DNA of 64,000 nt from Prorocentrum cordatum (GCA_963575745.1 CAUYUJ010008113.1:1210021-1274020), one strand, 5' to 3'; positions 1 to 9,192 are shown, counted from the first letter of the stretch. The notes: generated by a model from the letters alone, not told the origin. Numbers and translations are program-made.

Positions 1-503
1 GCAGCCTAAGCGAAATTGAGACACGTCGTAAGTGAGTCGGAAGGAAGCCTCCTCCCTAGGACTCCTTCCCCGCTGGGGGTGGGGTCCTGGGAGGGGTGGG
101 GCTGGGGGAGGGGTTTGATCAGAATACCACCCCCCCAGGGGGTCCCGCGGCTCAAGAGCCCCTCCAAAGGCCCCCGCGAGGCCCTCAGGCGCCCCCAAGG
201 ATGCGGGCCGGGGCCTCGTGTAGCCTCTTGGGTTTGTTTGGGAGCGTCTGATCCCGACCTTCCACAAAGTCTCTTCCATCGTGGCGGTCGTCGTCCAGGA
301 TCGGCGGCACCGGCCGCAAGGCCTTCGCAAGAACTGGATCCATCTCAGTATTCCCCCTGTCTGGTGCCAGAGGCGTCCAGGAGATCCATTCCAGGAAGTC
401 TTTGCGCCTCCGTGCGGCGATACATTCAGCCTTGCGAGAGTCCAACGCCAGCAGTAGCAGCCGCGGCAGGGAGCAGCGCGTTTGCACAGCCCGGGCCTGG
501 TCC
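1..503. other. Left edge; possible continuation of the host gene
   Basis: I support no gene here apart from the exon 8 boundary. The frame of exon 8 stays open down to about 429. A neighbouring minus-strand frame over about 480-340 is also charged and coding-like, so a further exon or a frameshifted continuation is possible. Positions 301-337 hold a copy of a dispersed motif (TCGGCGGCA, then a C or T, then TGGCCG or CGGCCG, then AGGCC) that recurs near 53441, 60436 and 60646. Confidence 0.4.
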
Positions 504-536
504 CTTCTCTTCGAGCTCCCTGCGGAGGGCGGTGGC
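504..536 (-). CDS. Host coiled-coil gene, exon 8 (3' end uncertain)
   Basis: This is the last exon visible in the window. Its 11 codons read ATALRRELEEK, which continues the helical, charged register of exon 7 without a break. The acceptor side is CCGAAG|GCCACC. It repeats eight bases (AAGGCCAC) of the exon 7 donor AAAAG|GCCACT, which is the strongest direct repeat of any intron in this gene. The same frame stays open to about 429 but becomes less coding-like, and no clean phase-0 AG|G donor is visible, so the 3' end is a guess. The rest of the gene should lie beyond the left edge. Confidence 0.42.
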
Positions 537-739
537 CTTCGGCAGGGAAACACAAGGAAGTGTTACTGGGTGGCCACAAATACGATCATATACGCTTATG
601 CATGTGTCAGCACTGCCGTTCGCTGACAAGTATCGCCCCGTGCATGCCCATGATTTAGCAACGGGCCTCCTCACACCTTCACTCTCCCATGTGGCCCCAC
701 GTGCCCAGCACGCATGGCAGGGTGGCAGGGTCCGCCCAG

Positions 740-1490
740 TCGCGTGCTTAAAACGCCACTCGCCCGCTCGAAACGTCCCGCCTGCCCGACCCAACGGTCG
801 GGGTCCGCCCGGCTGATCTCCCCCCCCCCCGCAATCGTCCACCCGCCCGCTACAAATTGAGGCTAACCTGCTCGCCATCCCCGCCCGCCCCGCCCGATAG
901 GGCCCACCTTCTCGCTTGCTTGAATACACCACCACCCGCTTCACACGACCCGACCGCTCAGGTCCGCCAGCTCGCTTGCCGTTTCAAAATTCCGCCCGCC
1001 CGACCTGCCCGAAGGGGTCCTCCCGCACGACCCGCCCGAAAGGACTCGCCCGCCCAACCCGCCCGAAGGGATCAGCCCGCTCGCTTACTTGAAAGCCCAA
1101 CCTCCCGCTGAAGTGATCGTGCACAGGAAAGGGTATTTGCGAATAGTGTGGGGGGGCTGGGCAGCAATGGCTGGGACGTAGCGTCGGGGACTCGTGGGGC
1201 CGATGTATTGCGGACAGCGGAGGGCAGCAGTGGAGCTGTTGGTTTAATGGTTTTATCCCCTGCCTTCTGAAGGTGTTCCCATTAAGCGTTGTCCTAGAGG
1301 GTCCTGGGGGGGCACCCCTCCCAAAAAAGGCCGCCTGCTCGACGAGCCCATCAGGGTGCGCCGCCTTGAGCCCGCCTGCTCGCTTGCTTGAAAACCCGTT
1401 CGCCACGTTGCTTTCACGTCCCGCCCGACCCGCCCGCCCAAGTCTGGCCGCCTGCGACCGCCGGGGTCTGCCCACGCGACCCGCCCGCGG
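740..1490. repeat. Degenerate CCCGCCCGA / GCTCGCTTGCTTGAAA repeat
   Basis: Irregular tandem repetition of CCCGCCCGAC and CCGCCCGAAGG, interspersed with GCTCGCTTGCTTGAAA-like segments near 912, 970, 1080 and 1378. Open frames here simply translate the repeat. Confidence 0.6.
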
Positions 1491-2429
1491 GTGCCTGGTT
1501 GCCGTAGGGATTGCGGGGTGATGGTGGTGGCCTGTGGTGGGTGACCGTAGTTCACTTTGAGTTTAGTCTCCTCCTTAGTTTTCTGGCCACTGCATGTCAA
1601 CGTTTGAGATTAGGGTCCCTCTAGCACACCACCCTTCGTTTGCACTGTCCAGTGTGCGACGGCTCGTACACTCTGCCGTCGACAATGCTCGATCGCAATT
1701 GGCACTTCCATCTGCTGCGCCGCCGACTTAAAAGTGGTGGGTGATTGTGGTGGCACTGGTGGCTGCGTTGCTGGTGGCTGGTGACGGCGATGGTCGTAGA
1801 AGCTGCGGGCGGCTCCGCTCGGTGGCGGCCGTTGGCGGTGTTGGTTGGTGGCAGCGGCGGTGGTGGTGCGCGGTGGTCCTGCGGGGCGGGGAGGCCCGTC
1901 GCCATACCTCAAGGAGAGGGGAGGTGGAAGGATCGAGGAGGAGAAGGAAGGACCGAGGAGGGGGCAGGAGGAGGGAGCGGTGGCAGAGCAGCAGCGAGGA
2001 GGAGCGAGAAGGAGGAGGAGGACGAGGAGGAGCAGAATGGTTGGAATGGTGAGCAGGAGCCAGAGCCAGGGGGGGTCGAGGATGCGGCCTGCTTCCCCCT
2101 TTTATTGAGCCCCTCCTGACATCCCCCGCTTCCTTCGCCAGTCCTTCTTTTTCTTTATCGTTTCGCTCCTCCTTCCCGCGCCGCCTCCTCGTCGCTCTCC
2201 TCTTCCTCATCCATCCGGTGCTGCTCCTCATCTTCATCCTCGTTATCGTCCTCATCATCCTCCTGCTGATATGCTCCATCACCTCGATGAAGTACATGTT
2301 TGCCCTCACCGAAATGATCTACATTGCACGACAGAACATTGTGACAATCACGGGTGCCCTCGTCGCTCTCGGTCTCATAACAATTACCATGTTGCTGACA
2401 ATCATCCGTCTACCGACCTGTCAGCAAAC

Positions 2430-2640
2430 TAATCCTGGCCACCCTACGAGCCAATTAACCACGCGGCCACCTAACCAACCGACCAGCCAACCGACCAGTC
2501 AACGGACCGACCAACCTACTAGCCGACCAACCAACCTGTCGGACAACCAGCCAACCGACCGACAGACCAACCCAAAAACCAATTAACCAACCAACCAACC
2601 AACCAACCAACCAACCAACCAACAAACAAACCAGTTGAAC
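2430..2640. repeat. CCAA/CCGA tetranucleotide tract
   Basis: Runs of CCAACCGACCAG become a near-perfect (CCAA)n stretch at about 2585-2630. Confidence 0.8.
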
Positions 2641-2710
2641 AAAACGCGTGTCGATCTAAAATTCGAGCTCAACACTGACAAATGTGTGTGTTGATCCCCT
2701 CTCGAGTGGC

Positions 2711-2776
2711 CTTTTCATGCAGGCTGGTGGCGACCTGCTCGAGGACCATGTTGTCGAAGGCGCTGCGCTCGGAAGC
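2711..2776 (-). CDS. Host coiled-coil gene, exon 7
   Basis: A 66-nt exon (22 codons) beginning ASERSAFDNMVLEQV and ending SLHEK. It follows exon 6 (ending ISGSKK) in phase 0 and leads into exon 8. The acceptor is TCAAG|GCTTCC and the donor AAAAG|GCCACT, so the next intron starts with GC. It lies 6.1 kb beyond the far side of the retrotransposon in intron 6. Finding an exon exactly where the gene model predicted one is a main support for the model. A (CA)n tract lies about 30 nt upstream of the acceptor. Confidence 0.7.
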
Positions 2777-2805
2777 CTTGACTGACCGAAAGACCGTCGA
2801 GGCCA

Positions 2806-2870
2806 CACACACACACACACGCACACTTCACGCTCACACACACACACACACAGACGCACACACGCACGCA
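2806..2870. repeat. (CA)n microsatellite
   Basis: Interrupted CA dinucleotide repeat, (TG)n on the strand of the host gene, about 30 nt upstream of the exon 7 acceptor. Confidence 0.9.
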
Positions 2871-2908
2871 CAAGTCATAGGCCAAAGGCGCGTGGACGCT
2901 GAGAGTAC

Positions 2909-3033
2909 GGTCGATGACGTTTTTTCACCGGTGCCAGAGCTTAGAAAGGGATACCTGACCAACTGAAATACACTGGGCTGCCACGAGTCTGGTCAGCCTG
3001 CTGCAGCGAGAGTGAGCACAGTGCAACTGCCCT
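2909..3033 (-). repeat. Split direct repeat B2 (element 3' end)
   Basis: Positions 2909-3020 are identical to 3153-3264. A 3-bp indel and a shared CAACTGCCCT follow. It marks the right-hand end of the element in its own orientation. Confidence 0.92.
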
Positions 3034-3071
3034 TTGAAAAAGGTGAAGAGGAGGCGGAGGGGAGGAGGAGG

Positions 3072-3152
3072 AAGCAGCGTGACTTGAGCCGTAGGATTAC
3101 GGACAAGTGGCACCTCACAAAACCTCGAGACCCAAATCTACAAGTAGTGCAA
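3072..3152 (-). repeat. Split direct repeat A2
   Basis: 81 bp identical to 9112-9192. It directly abuts B1 at 3152/3153. It includes the hairpin-forming, spliced-leader-like segment at 3083-3102. A 38-bp purine-rich gap separates it from B2. Confidence 0.92.
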
Positions 3153-3274
3153 GGTCGATGACGTTTTTTCACCGGTGCCAGAGCTTAGAAAGGGATACCT
3201 GACCAACTGAAATACACTGGGCTGCCACGAGTCTGGTCAGCCTGCTGCAGCGAGAGTGAGCACACAACTGCCCT
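3153..3274 (-). repeat. Split direct repeat B1
   Basis: The internal copy of B2, lying about 90 bp after the stop of the methyltransferase-like ORF in element orientation. Confidence 0.92.
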
Positions 3275-3362
3275 ATCCCACCTCTTGTGCTCTGGCAATT
3301 GTCTTGGCAAGAAGTGAGCAGAGGGCGGGCGGGTAGGGTTCTGCGCGCTTTGTCCAAAAAAC

Positions 3363-4060
3363 TCATGTGGGGTCTTTGCCCTCTAACGCCCAGTGGGGCA
3401 ACTTAGTTCTAGTACAAAGCGACGTGGTACATTTTCTCGTCAGCGAGCTGAGGCCAGGGACAGCGCCAACAATGTTTGTGGCTTTTCGCCAGCGTTCCCC
3501 GAACATACAGAAGTCAAGTCGAGCGGTGGAAAAGTGCAGTTCTGTAAGCAACTGTATTATTTCGGGAATTACCCACAAAATTGACGTGAGAGGATTCTCG
3601 ATCGTAACTGTGATACCTTTTTTCGCAGCTAGCCGACAGGCTTTGATTACAAACGCAATGAGATTATTTGCGGCAGCTGCTTTGCTGAGGCCCGAGCCCT
3701 CCAGGTCCGGGTAACCCCAGGGAAACTCGTTTGACCTGAGAGGCGGAGGTCCAGAGCCTCCGGGACGCCGTGCACGCGAGAGGGTCTGACAGGGCAGCGC
3801 AAAGTGAAGATGGCAATAACTATGCTGGCGAATGCCTCTCATCAGTCGTTTCTGTGCGCCTGAGAGTGTGAGGTCACACGACGGTCCATCCAGTATGTCC
3901 CAACCTTCACAAGGAATTCCACGACGTGCGAGCGCCTTGGCTAGCCTCCCGGAACCTGCGAAGACCTCCGCCGCTTTCCGACTAGGCGGCGGCCTTTTGT
4001 CCGAGGAGGTCGGTTGAGATGCATAGAACGTCCATGGAGCCACTCGTCGAGGTACTGCAC
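3363..4060 (-). CDS. C5-methyltransferase-like domain of the retrotransposon
   Basis: The meaningful part of an ORF (4448-3363) whose first third only shadows the recombinase. It reads a SAM-binding-like FAGSGRLAKALARRG motif (about 3990-3930), a PC motif ALPCQTLSRARR (about 3803-3768) and an IENP motif (3602-3591). These resemble motifs I, IV and VI of C5 cytosine methyltransferases (PCQ, ENV) more than the NPPY/DPPY of adenine methyltransferases. DIRS-type elements are known to carry a Dam-like methyltransferase, and dinoflagellate retrotransposons are reported to have captured cytosine methyltransferases. Here the domain lies downstream of the recombinase in a third frame. It probably starts near 4060, overlapping the recombinase end, so it would need a frameshift or its own start. 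Activity is inferred from motifs only. Confidence 0.65.
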
Positions 4061-7000
4061 GGCGATCCGGCTGTAGGCCAGGGTGTCCGACGGCGTGCGG
4101 TTGATCGCCTGCTGCACCTTCCCAAACTTTTCGTAGCGTCTGACGGAGTTGAACGTCTTCCAGCCCCCGCGCTTCTGGATCTCGGAGAGGTCGCGCCTCT
4201 TCAGCATGGCATCCCTCGAGGCACCTCCGTGCCTGGCTTGGTACGTGCAGAGCTGCTCGGCGGCGAGCCCGACGAGGTCGGCGGCGTCCTCGAACGCGTC
4301 CTTGTACTGGCTGATCGACAGGCGGAACAGCTTCTCGCTCGGATCCCGCCCCTTCGCCAGCTGCACCAGGTGGGTCGAGATGTGCGCGTCCAGGTCCTCG
4401 ATTGTGACAGTGTCGTCGAAGCTCCCCTCTCCTCCGGCCGCATGACAAGGCAGAGGCGGTGGTAGCCGCGGAGGCGGGGCGCAGGCAGCACTACGTCCCC
4501 AACCTGCAGGTCCGTAATTTCCCCAGGTCGGGAATACGCATCGTGGGCCGCCAGCAAGCAGAGGGCCGCACCCCGCCGCTTCGTGGCCAGCAAGGTCCCC
4601 GCTATGGAGGCCGCCCATTCCCAAGGCAACCCAAAGCGAGAGGCGCCGGGGGCGGACTTGCGGAAGCCCCTCAGCGCCCTCCTCATCCGCGTCAGCGGCA
4701 GGGCAAGAGGGCGAGGGCCGCCACTCCTCATGAACTTGAGGGCCCCGAGGAGCTTGTCCCCCGATGACGCCTCGTAGCCCTGCAGGTAGATCGCGTCCAG
4801 GTAGTCGACCGCCGCCGCGTCCACGTCCTCGTCCGAGTGTAGTGGGATGCCTTCGTTCGCGGCCCACTTGACGAACTCGGCGTAGGTCGTCCTGTACGTG
4901 GCCGCCTGCTGGGGCTGCACCGACGCCTGCTCCAGGATACTGAGCTGGTGCGGGTCTCTCTTGAGCAGGAGCGGCCCGGGGGTAACACCCCCCGCTGGGA
5001 CTGCGTGCCTCGCCCTTCGGGCCTTGGCACGGTCCTCGCGAAGGCGGCGACTCCGCTGCGCCGATGGGTGGTCCTTCGGCGGCTGAAGCAGGCTTGCCAC
5101 CGGAGGCGCGGCCGATCTCGATGAGCTCGTCGATGCTGTAACGACGGACAGCACGCCCTCCGGTGGCGCAGGGGGCCGCTTGCGGTTGGCCGCGGGCCCC
5201 GCAGGCCTCAGTACATGAGCCGACGCCGCCTTCGTTGAAACTGGCGTCCGAGTCGGTGCTCGGAGCATCGATCGTGGGAAACTCCCCACTGTGAGCCAAG
5301 TGGTTACAGGTAGAAGAGGATGAAGGGAAAGATTTACGTCCGTGGCGTGCCCGCTTCGGGGCTGAGGGTTCGAACATCCGAGAAGGCGCATCAGCATGAT
5401 TAACTTCAGATACGACCCAGCGCCATTTGAACTTGCAATTGAGGGCGACCGTGCAAGCCGCAACACTTCTACAACAACCCAGCATACGATAGTCCCCACT
5501 GCGCCCCTTGAGGAAGGCCAAGATGGAGCCCATGGAGTCCCCGAGGATGAGGTGCTTCTTGTTGCGGTTTCCAACAGACCTCCCAAGAGACTTGCATACC
5601 AATCTTCCAGTGCGGGCCTCCAGCAGGGCGATGTGCTCGTCCCGAAACCAGGGCTTTGACAGGATGGTGTGCCAGGAGTCCTTCTCGAGCAACTTTGTGG
5701 GGACCTCCGGGAACCCGCGCCTTCTCTTCCAGGGACGAGGGGGCGGTGGTGCGACAGGGAGTACTGTTTCAGCATTTTCGATCACATCTCGGAAGTGCCA
5801 GAGAGCCCCCGCACGCACGCCCCTCGCGAGCGCATGAGGCTGCTTGAAACGCCACCGCTCATTGTACTGGCCAGTGCTGGCTATGAGCTTCTCGTCGAAA
5901 ATGCCCTGGACGATCCCGAGGCCTGTCTCCGATGAGTCGAACATGTGGGCAGTGGAGCTCCACGGCCGACGGAGGTTGGTACGAGCAAAGCGGACCAAAG
6001 ATGACAGCCACTCACACTCCCGCGCGGCGGACTGCCACAAGCGGACCTTCTGCTTGTAATGCACCCTGACGAAGCGGTAGCACGAACCGAAGATGCTCAG
6101 CAGGGAGCGCTCGCCCATGAGCTGGAAAGTGCAGTGCCCCAAGAAGCGCTCAAGCATCACGCCCGTGATCTTCGGGCGACGCGCAAGCCAGCGGCCCGCG
6201 GCGGCAAGGCGGGTGGCCCTCTTGGCCGTAGGCCCCACCTCGCCAGTCAAGCCGTCGATGGCGAAGCCGAGACTCTCGGCCCAGAGGGAGGCGCCCTCCT
6301 CCTCGTGGACGGCGAAGCCGTCGGCCGTGAGCTGGCGAGCCACTGCGATCCGAGCGCCGTCGGCAAGCTCCGGGGAGCCCGCCCCAGTGGCATGGTTGTC
6401 GCAGTACGGCAGCGACACGAGGCCGCGGGACCCCATCGTCGGGCCAGGCTGACGATCCTGTAGTACCAGTCCGGCGGTGTCCGGAAGCATCCCCTTGACG
6501 ACGGAGGAGTGGACGATCTGCGCCAGGTAGAAGCTCCAGCTGAAGCCCATGGGCAGCACTCGAAAGGCGGGCGCAACTGCGTCACGCCCATAGAAATGGC
6601 TAAAGCGGCTGTCGTTGCCCTCCAGCTCGGAGACGAGCCAACCTGGGACGTCGTCGAGGCAAAAATAGCTGGAGAGGTCATCGTCGATGCCGCAGGCGTA
6701 GAAGTAGTCCTTGATGTCCGACAGGCTCACCCAGAGGTCGGCGTCGTCCTCCAGGAGAATCTCTCCCCAGCTCGAGCCGGTACCCATAGGTAAATAAGGA
6801 CACCGCCGGAAGCGCCTGTTGGTGGCGCGGCAGTCCACCACGAGCCTCTGCTTGCCCGTCTTCTTGGCAACACAGAAGACAGTGACTCGCCCGCGTACCA
6901 AGGGCGCCCAGCGGATAAGACCTGCCGAATGACAGTCTCGGACAAACTGAAAATAGGCCTTCTTGGAGTAGCGAAGCTTCGGATCCATGTAGAGGTTGAT

Positions 7001-7573
7001 GGGATCCGCCTTCTCACACACGGCGCCCCACTCTTGATCATCGAGCAGAATGTTGTTCAGGTCCTCGAGACAACAGCGAACCTTCGGCGGCAACATCTCC
7101 TGAACAGGGACGGGCTCCGCCCCCACGTGGGGGATGCTGAGAAGGTTCCGGTCGTAGGACTGCACCAAGGTCGACTCGCCACCGTACGCGGAGTCCGTCC
7201 CGAGGAGCGCGCGCACGGCTCCCTCGGAGCCGAAGTCACCTTGCGGCGGTTCGGCTGCGTCATGCACTGAGCGAATGAATTGAATGGCCTCCCGCTGACA
7301 CTGCGAGGGCGCGGAAGATGACGGCGTCAAATGGCCATCGAGAGCGTTGAGGGCCTTGATCGTGCGATTGACCTCGGCATCCACTGCACTCCGCTTCAAA
7401 ACTCGTCGCTGTACCGAGCGACTCACGCTGTGATCTTGAAGATGTTCGACCTCGAGCTCAGGAAGAGGAAAGAGATCACGAGGAACTTGTAAAGGTAGAC
7501 GGGACCCCTTCTCGTACTTGAACCCAGCCGCCGGAGTCCCATAGGGAGCGACTGGGCCCTGGGAGCTGGTCAT
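3941..7573 (-). CDS. Retrotransposon Pol: reverse transcriptase-RNase H (recombinase end in same ORF)
   Basis: A 1210-codon ORF. RT spans about residues 200-440: motif A around D286 (LSDIKDYFYACGI), motif B PMGFSWSFYLAQ (341-352) and motif C YCDN (390-393). The second catalytic Asp of the usual YxDD is Asn here. RNase H spans about 540-735, with candidate acidic residues D546, E646 or E652, D679 (ILGDSMG) and D728 (HADAPSR). Residues about 830-1045 are a wrong-frame reading of the recombinase N-terminal half. The true recombinase C-terminus returns at about residue 1050. The start ATG overlaps the gag stop as ATGA (7573-7570), which suggests coupled re-initiation. It synthesises the element's cDNA. 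Confidence 0.85.
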   Translation of the reverse strand: MTSSQGPVAPYGTPAAGFKYEKGSRLPLQVPRDLFPLPELEVEHLQDHSVSRSVQRRVLKRSAVDAEVNRTIKALNALDGHLTPSSSAPSQCQREAIQFIRSVHDAAEPPQGDFGSEGAVRALLGTDSAYGGESTLVQSYDRNLLSIPHVGAEPVPVQEMLPPKVRCCLEDLNNILLDDQEWGAVCEKADPINLYMDPKLRYSKKAYFQFVRDCHSAGLIRWAPLVRGRVTVFCVAKKTGKQRLVVDCRATNRRFRRCPYLPMGTGSSWGEILLEDDADLWVSLSDIKDYFYACGIDDDLSSYFCLDDVPGWLVSELEGNDSRFSHFYGRDAVAPAFRVLPMGFSWSFYLAQIVHSSVVKGMLPDTAGLVLQDRQPGPTMGSRGLVSLPYCDNHATGAGSPELADGARIAVARQLTADGFAVHEEEGASLWAESLGFAIDGLTGEVGPTAKRATRLAAAGRWLARRPKITGVMLERFLGHCTFQLMGERSLLSIFGSCYRFVRVHYKQKVRLWQSAARECEWLSSLVRFARTNLRRPWSSTAHMFDSSETGLGIVQGIFDEKLIASTGQYNERWRFKQPHALARGVRAGALWHFRDVIENAETVLPVAPPPPRPWKRRRGFPEVPTKLLEKDSWHTILSKPWFRDEHIALLEARTGRLVCKSLGRSVGNRNKKHLILGDSMGSILAFLKGRSGDYRMLGCCRSVAACTVALNCKFKWRWVVSEVNHADAPSRMFEPSAPKRARHGRKSFPSSSSTCNHLAHSGEFPTIDAPSTDSDASFNEGGVGSCTEACGARGQPQAAPCATGGRAVRRYSIDELIEIGRASGGKPASAAEGPPIGAAESPPSRGPCQGPKGEARSPSGGCYPRAAPAQERPAPAQYPGAGVGAAPAGGHVQDDLRRVRQVGRERRHPTTLGRGRGRGGGRLPGRDLPAGLRGVIGGQAPRGPQVHEEWRPSPSCPAADADEEGAEGLPQVRPRRLSLWVALGMGGLHSGDLAGHEAAGCGPLLAGGPRCVFPTWGNYGPAGWGRSAACAPPPRLPPPLPCHAAGGEGSFDDTVTIEDLDAHISTHLVQLAKGRDPSEKLFRLSISQYKDAFEDAADLVGLAAEQLCTYQARHGGASRDAMLKRRDLSEIQKRGGWKTFNSVRRYEKFGKVQQAINRTPSDTLAYSRIAVQYLDEWLHGRSMHLNRPPRTKGRRLVGKRRRSSQVPGG
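4030..5110 (-). pseudogene. Tyrosine recombinase, interrupted by two compensating frameshifts
   Basis: It would integrate the circular cDNA. The N-terminal half is read in another frame from about 5090 to 4430 and includes the SAM-like helices. It also holds the first catalytic Arg in AYSRPGEI (4539-4516). Near 4420-4435 the reading must return to the Pol frame, which gives the box HGGASRD (near 4225) and RGGWKTFNSVRRYEK with the nucleophilic Tyr at 4135-4133. All expected catalytic landmarks (R, HxxR, W, Y) are present, so the frame breaks look recent or could be assembly indels. No in-frame stop interrupts either half. Confidence 0.75.
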
Positions 7574-9094
7574 GGCCCCCCTGCGCCGGAACCGCCGGCG
7601 CCCCCGTCTCCCTCTCCGCCGCCTTTACCACCACGGCCACGGCCTTTCGGCTTCCGGAGGCGGATCTCCTCGTCGAGCTTCCGCCCCTCCTGCAGAACTG
7701 CTGCCCGATCACGAGCTGCGTCGGCGGCCCGCTTCTTGATAGAAGGCGCCACCAGAGCGGCACCACGCTGCACGCCCCAGCCCATGAAGTCGTCCGAGTT
7801 GCTGTAGTCGGGGTTGCTGGGGTTGTACACGTGGGCCTGCTCGATGAGCTGCAGGCGTCGCCCGAGCAGCTCGAAAGAGGTCAAGGTCATCGTGTTCAAC
7901 TGGTCCAGCTCGATCGCGAGGTCGAAGACCTTGGAGATCACGAAGTGCTCGTGGATGCTGCGGTCGCCGCTCGGGATGCCGCTAGCCGACAGCCACGTGT
8001 GGTGGCGCGTCACCATCCCCTCGGCGGACTGGGCAACCTCGGTGAGCAACCACGGGAGGCTCACGTCGCCCTGCAGCGGTGAGTCGCCGAAGTCGTGGAA
8101 CTCTTGGAGCGAGATGGCCTCGCGGAAGTTGCGGCCGCGCTGTTGAGCCGACCTCCACTTCACAGGAATGACCCTCGCATCGGTCTCCTGATCCCGGAGC
8201 AACTTGATCATACCCGTGTCCTGCCGCAGCACCTCCTGCAGTATCAGAAACTTGGCGCCTCGCTTGACAAACCAGTAGGAGCCCAAACCGATCGTGATGT
8301 CGCCTGGGATGTAAACGTATTCCTTCTCAGCCTCTGGGTCGCCGTCGGCCGAAGAGCCAATCACCCAGATGATGCGTCCAGCTGCTGGCGCTGGAGGAGG
8401 ACCTTCGCGAACGGCGCCTGACTCAGAGTCGAGCGCATGCTGCTCAACCCTCGCGTCAGAGATCGCCCTCATCACCAATAGCGGGGTAGGAGGTCCAGCT
8501 GGGCGGTCTGCGCGGAAGCTGTATGCATTGGCCGCCACCGGCGGAGGAAGCGGACGTACTTGCAGCTGAAGATGGGGCACCTCCGCGTCGTCGTAGTACG
8601 CGATACCCTCCAGCGGAGGCGCCGCCAGCTCCTCCGGGTAAACGTCCCCGTCCGGGGTGAGCACCCACCAGACCATGCCCCCATTGTACAGGGACTCGCC
8701 CGTGCACTTCTGCATCGCCATCTCCGAGGCCGGCTCGAGGAGGACCCGCTCGTTCCACTTGGGTGGTGGCGCCGGGAGGGGGTCCGGCTGGTAGAACAGA
8801 CTGACCTTCCGCCCTGCCTCGAGAGTGATCGCCGCCATCCAGCCGAGCCTCCAATCGATGCTCTCCCGACGCCACCCGCACTCTGCAACGCGCACACCGA
8901 GAAACAACCTTCACGAAATACACGCTCACAACTCCCGTGATCACGCCGAGGCCGAACGCGGCCGACGTGAAGAACTGAGCGGGGTCCACGCCCGTCAAGC
9001 AAGAATAGGCAGCCGAGCCGATGGCGCGGCGGCAGCTGGGCTCGCCAGCAATGGAAACTGAGCTGGAGGCGAGCCAGGCGAAACCTGAATGCAT
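7570..9094 (-). CDS. Retrotransposon Gag-like protein (one frameshift near 8900-8800)
   Basis: The natural start is the ATG at 9094, 18 bp inside terminal repeat A1. That segment carries a hydrophobic stretch (residues 44-64) like a membrane anchor. The frame must then shift between about 8915 and 8800 into the 445-codon frame ending at 7570. That frame contains WNERVLL, TPDGDVYPEEL, and a helical block LDQLNTMTLTSFELLGRRLQLIEQAH (about 7920-7840, quoted here as landmarks LDQLN and LGRRLQLIEQ). The C-terminus is Gly/Arg/Lys-rich and likely binds nucleic acid. A related but decayed copy of the same blocks lies at 21400-22920, which supports calling this the element's gag. Its function is inferred from position and composition. 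Confidence 0.7.
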
Positions 9095-9111
9095 CGAGGA
9101 CGGGCACCTCT

Positions 9112-9192
9112 AAGCAGCGTGACTTGAGCCGTAGGATTACGGACAAGTGGCACCTCACAAAACCTCGAGACCCAAATCTACAAGTAGTGCAA
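9112..9192 (-). repeat. Split direct repeat A1 (element 5' end)
   Basis: 81 bp identical to 3072-3152. It begins TTGCACTACTTG in element orientation. The gag ATG follows 18 bp later. Confidence 0.92.

Larger units (their letters stand above)
537..2710 (-). other. Intron 7 of the host gene (GC-AG)
   Basis: About 2.2 kb of non-coding sequence between exons 7 and 8. It holds degenerate CCCGCCCGA-type repeats (about 740-1490), G/A-rich and GGT-rich low-complexity DNA (1740-2060), pyrimidine-rich DNA (2100-2280) and a CCAA/CCGA tract (2430-2640). The open frames across these parts follow the repeats in several frames on both strands and are not taken as genes. Confidence 0.5.
2909..9192 (-). mobile_element. 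Tyrosine-recombinase retrotransposon (PAT/Ngaro-like split direct repeats)
   Basis: A 6.28-kb element read on the minus strand. In element order it has terminal repeat A1 (9192-9112), gag, RT-RNase H, tyrosine recombinase, a methyltransferase-like domain, B1 (3274-3153), A2 (3152-3072) and B2 (3033-2909). A1 and A2 are identical over 81 bp, and B1 and B2 over at least 112 bp. The A1-ORFs-B1-A2-B2 order is the split-direct-repeat layout of PAT/Ngaro-type elements. The internal B1/A2 junction (CGACC|TTGCAC) is exactly what joining the two outer ends would create, as expected for a circular intermediate. No target-site duplication is visible, as is usual for these elements. Frameshifts in gag and recombinase suggest this copy is no longer autonomous. 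Confidence 0.9.

Noticed and set aside
16-816. A 266-codon plus-strand ORF at the left edge
   Set aside because: No domain and a GC-driven composition. It overlaps the more convincing exon 8 on the other strand and a dispersed repeat motif.
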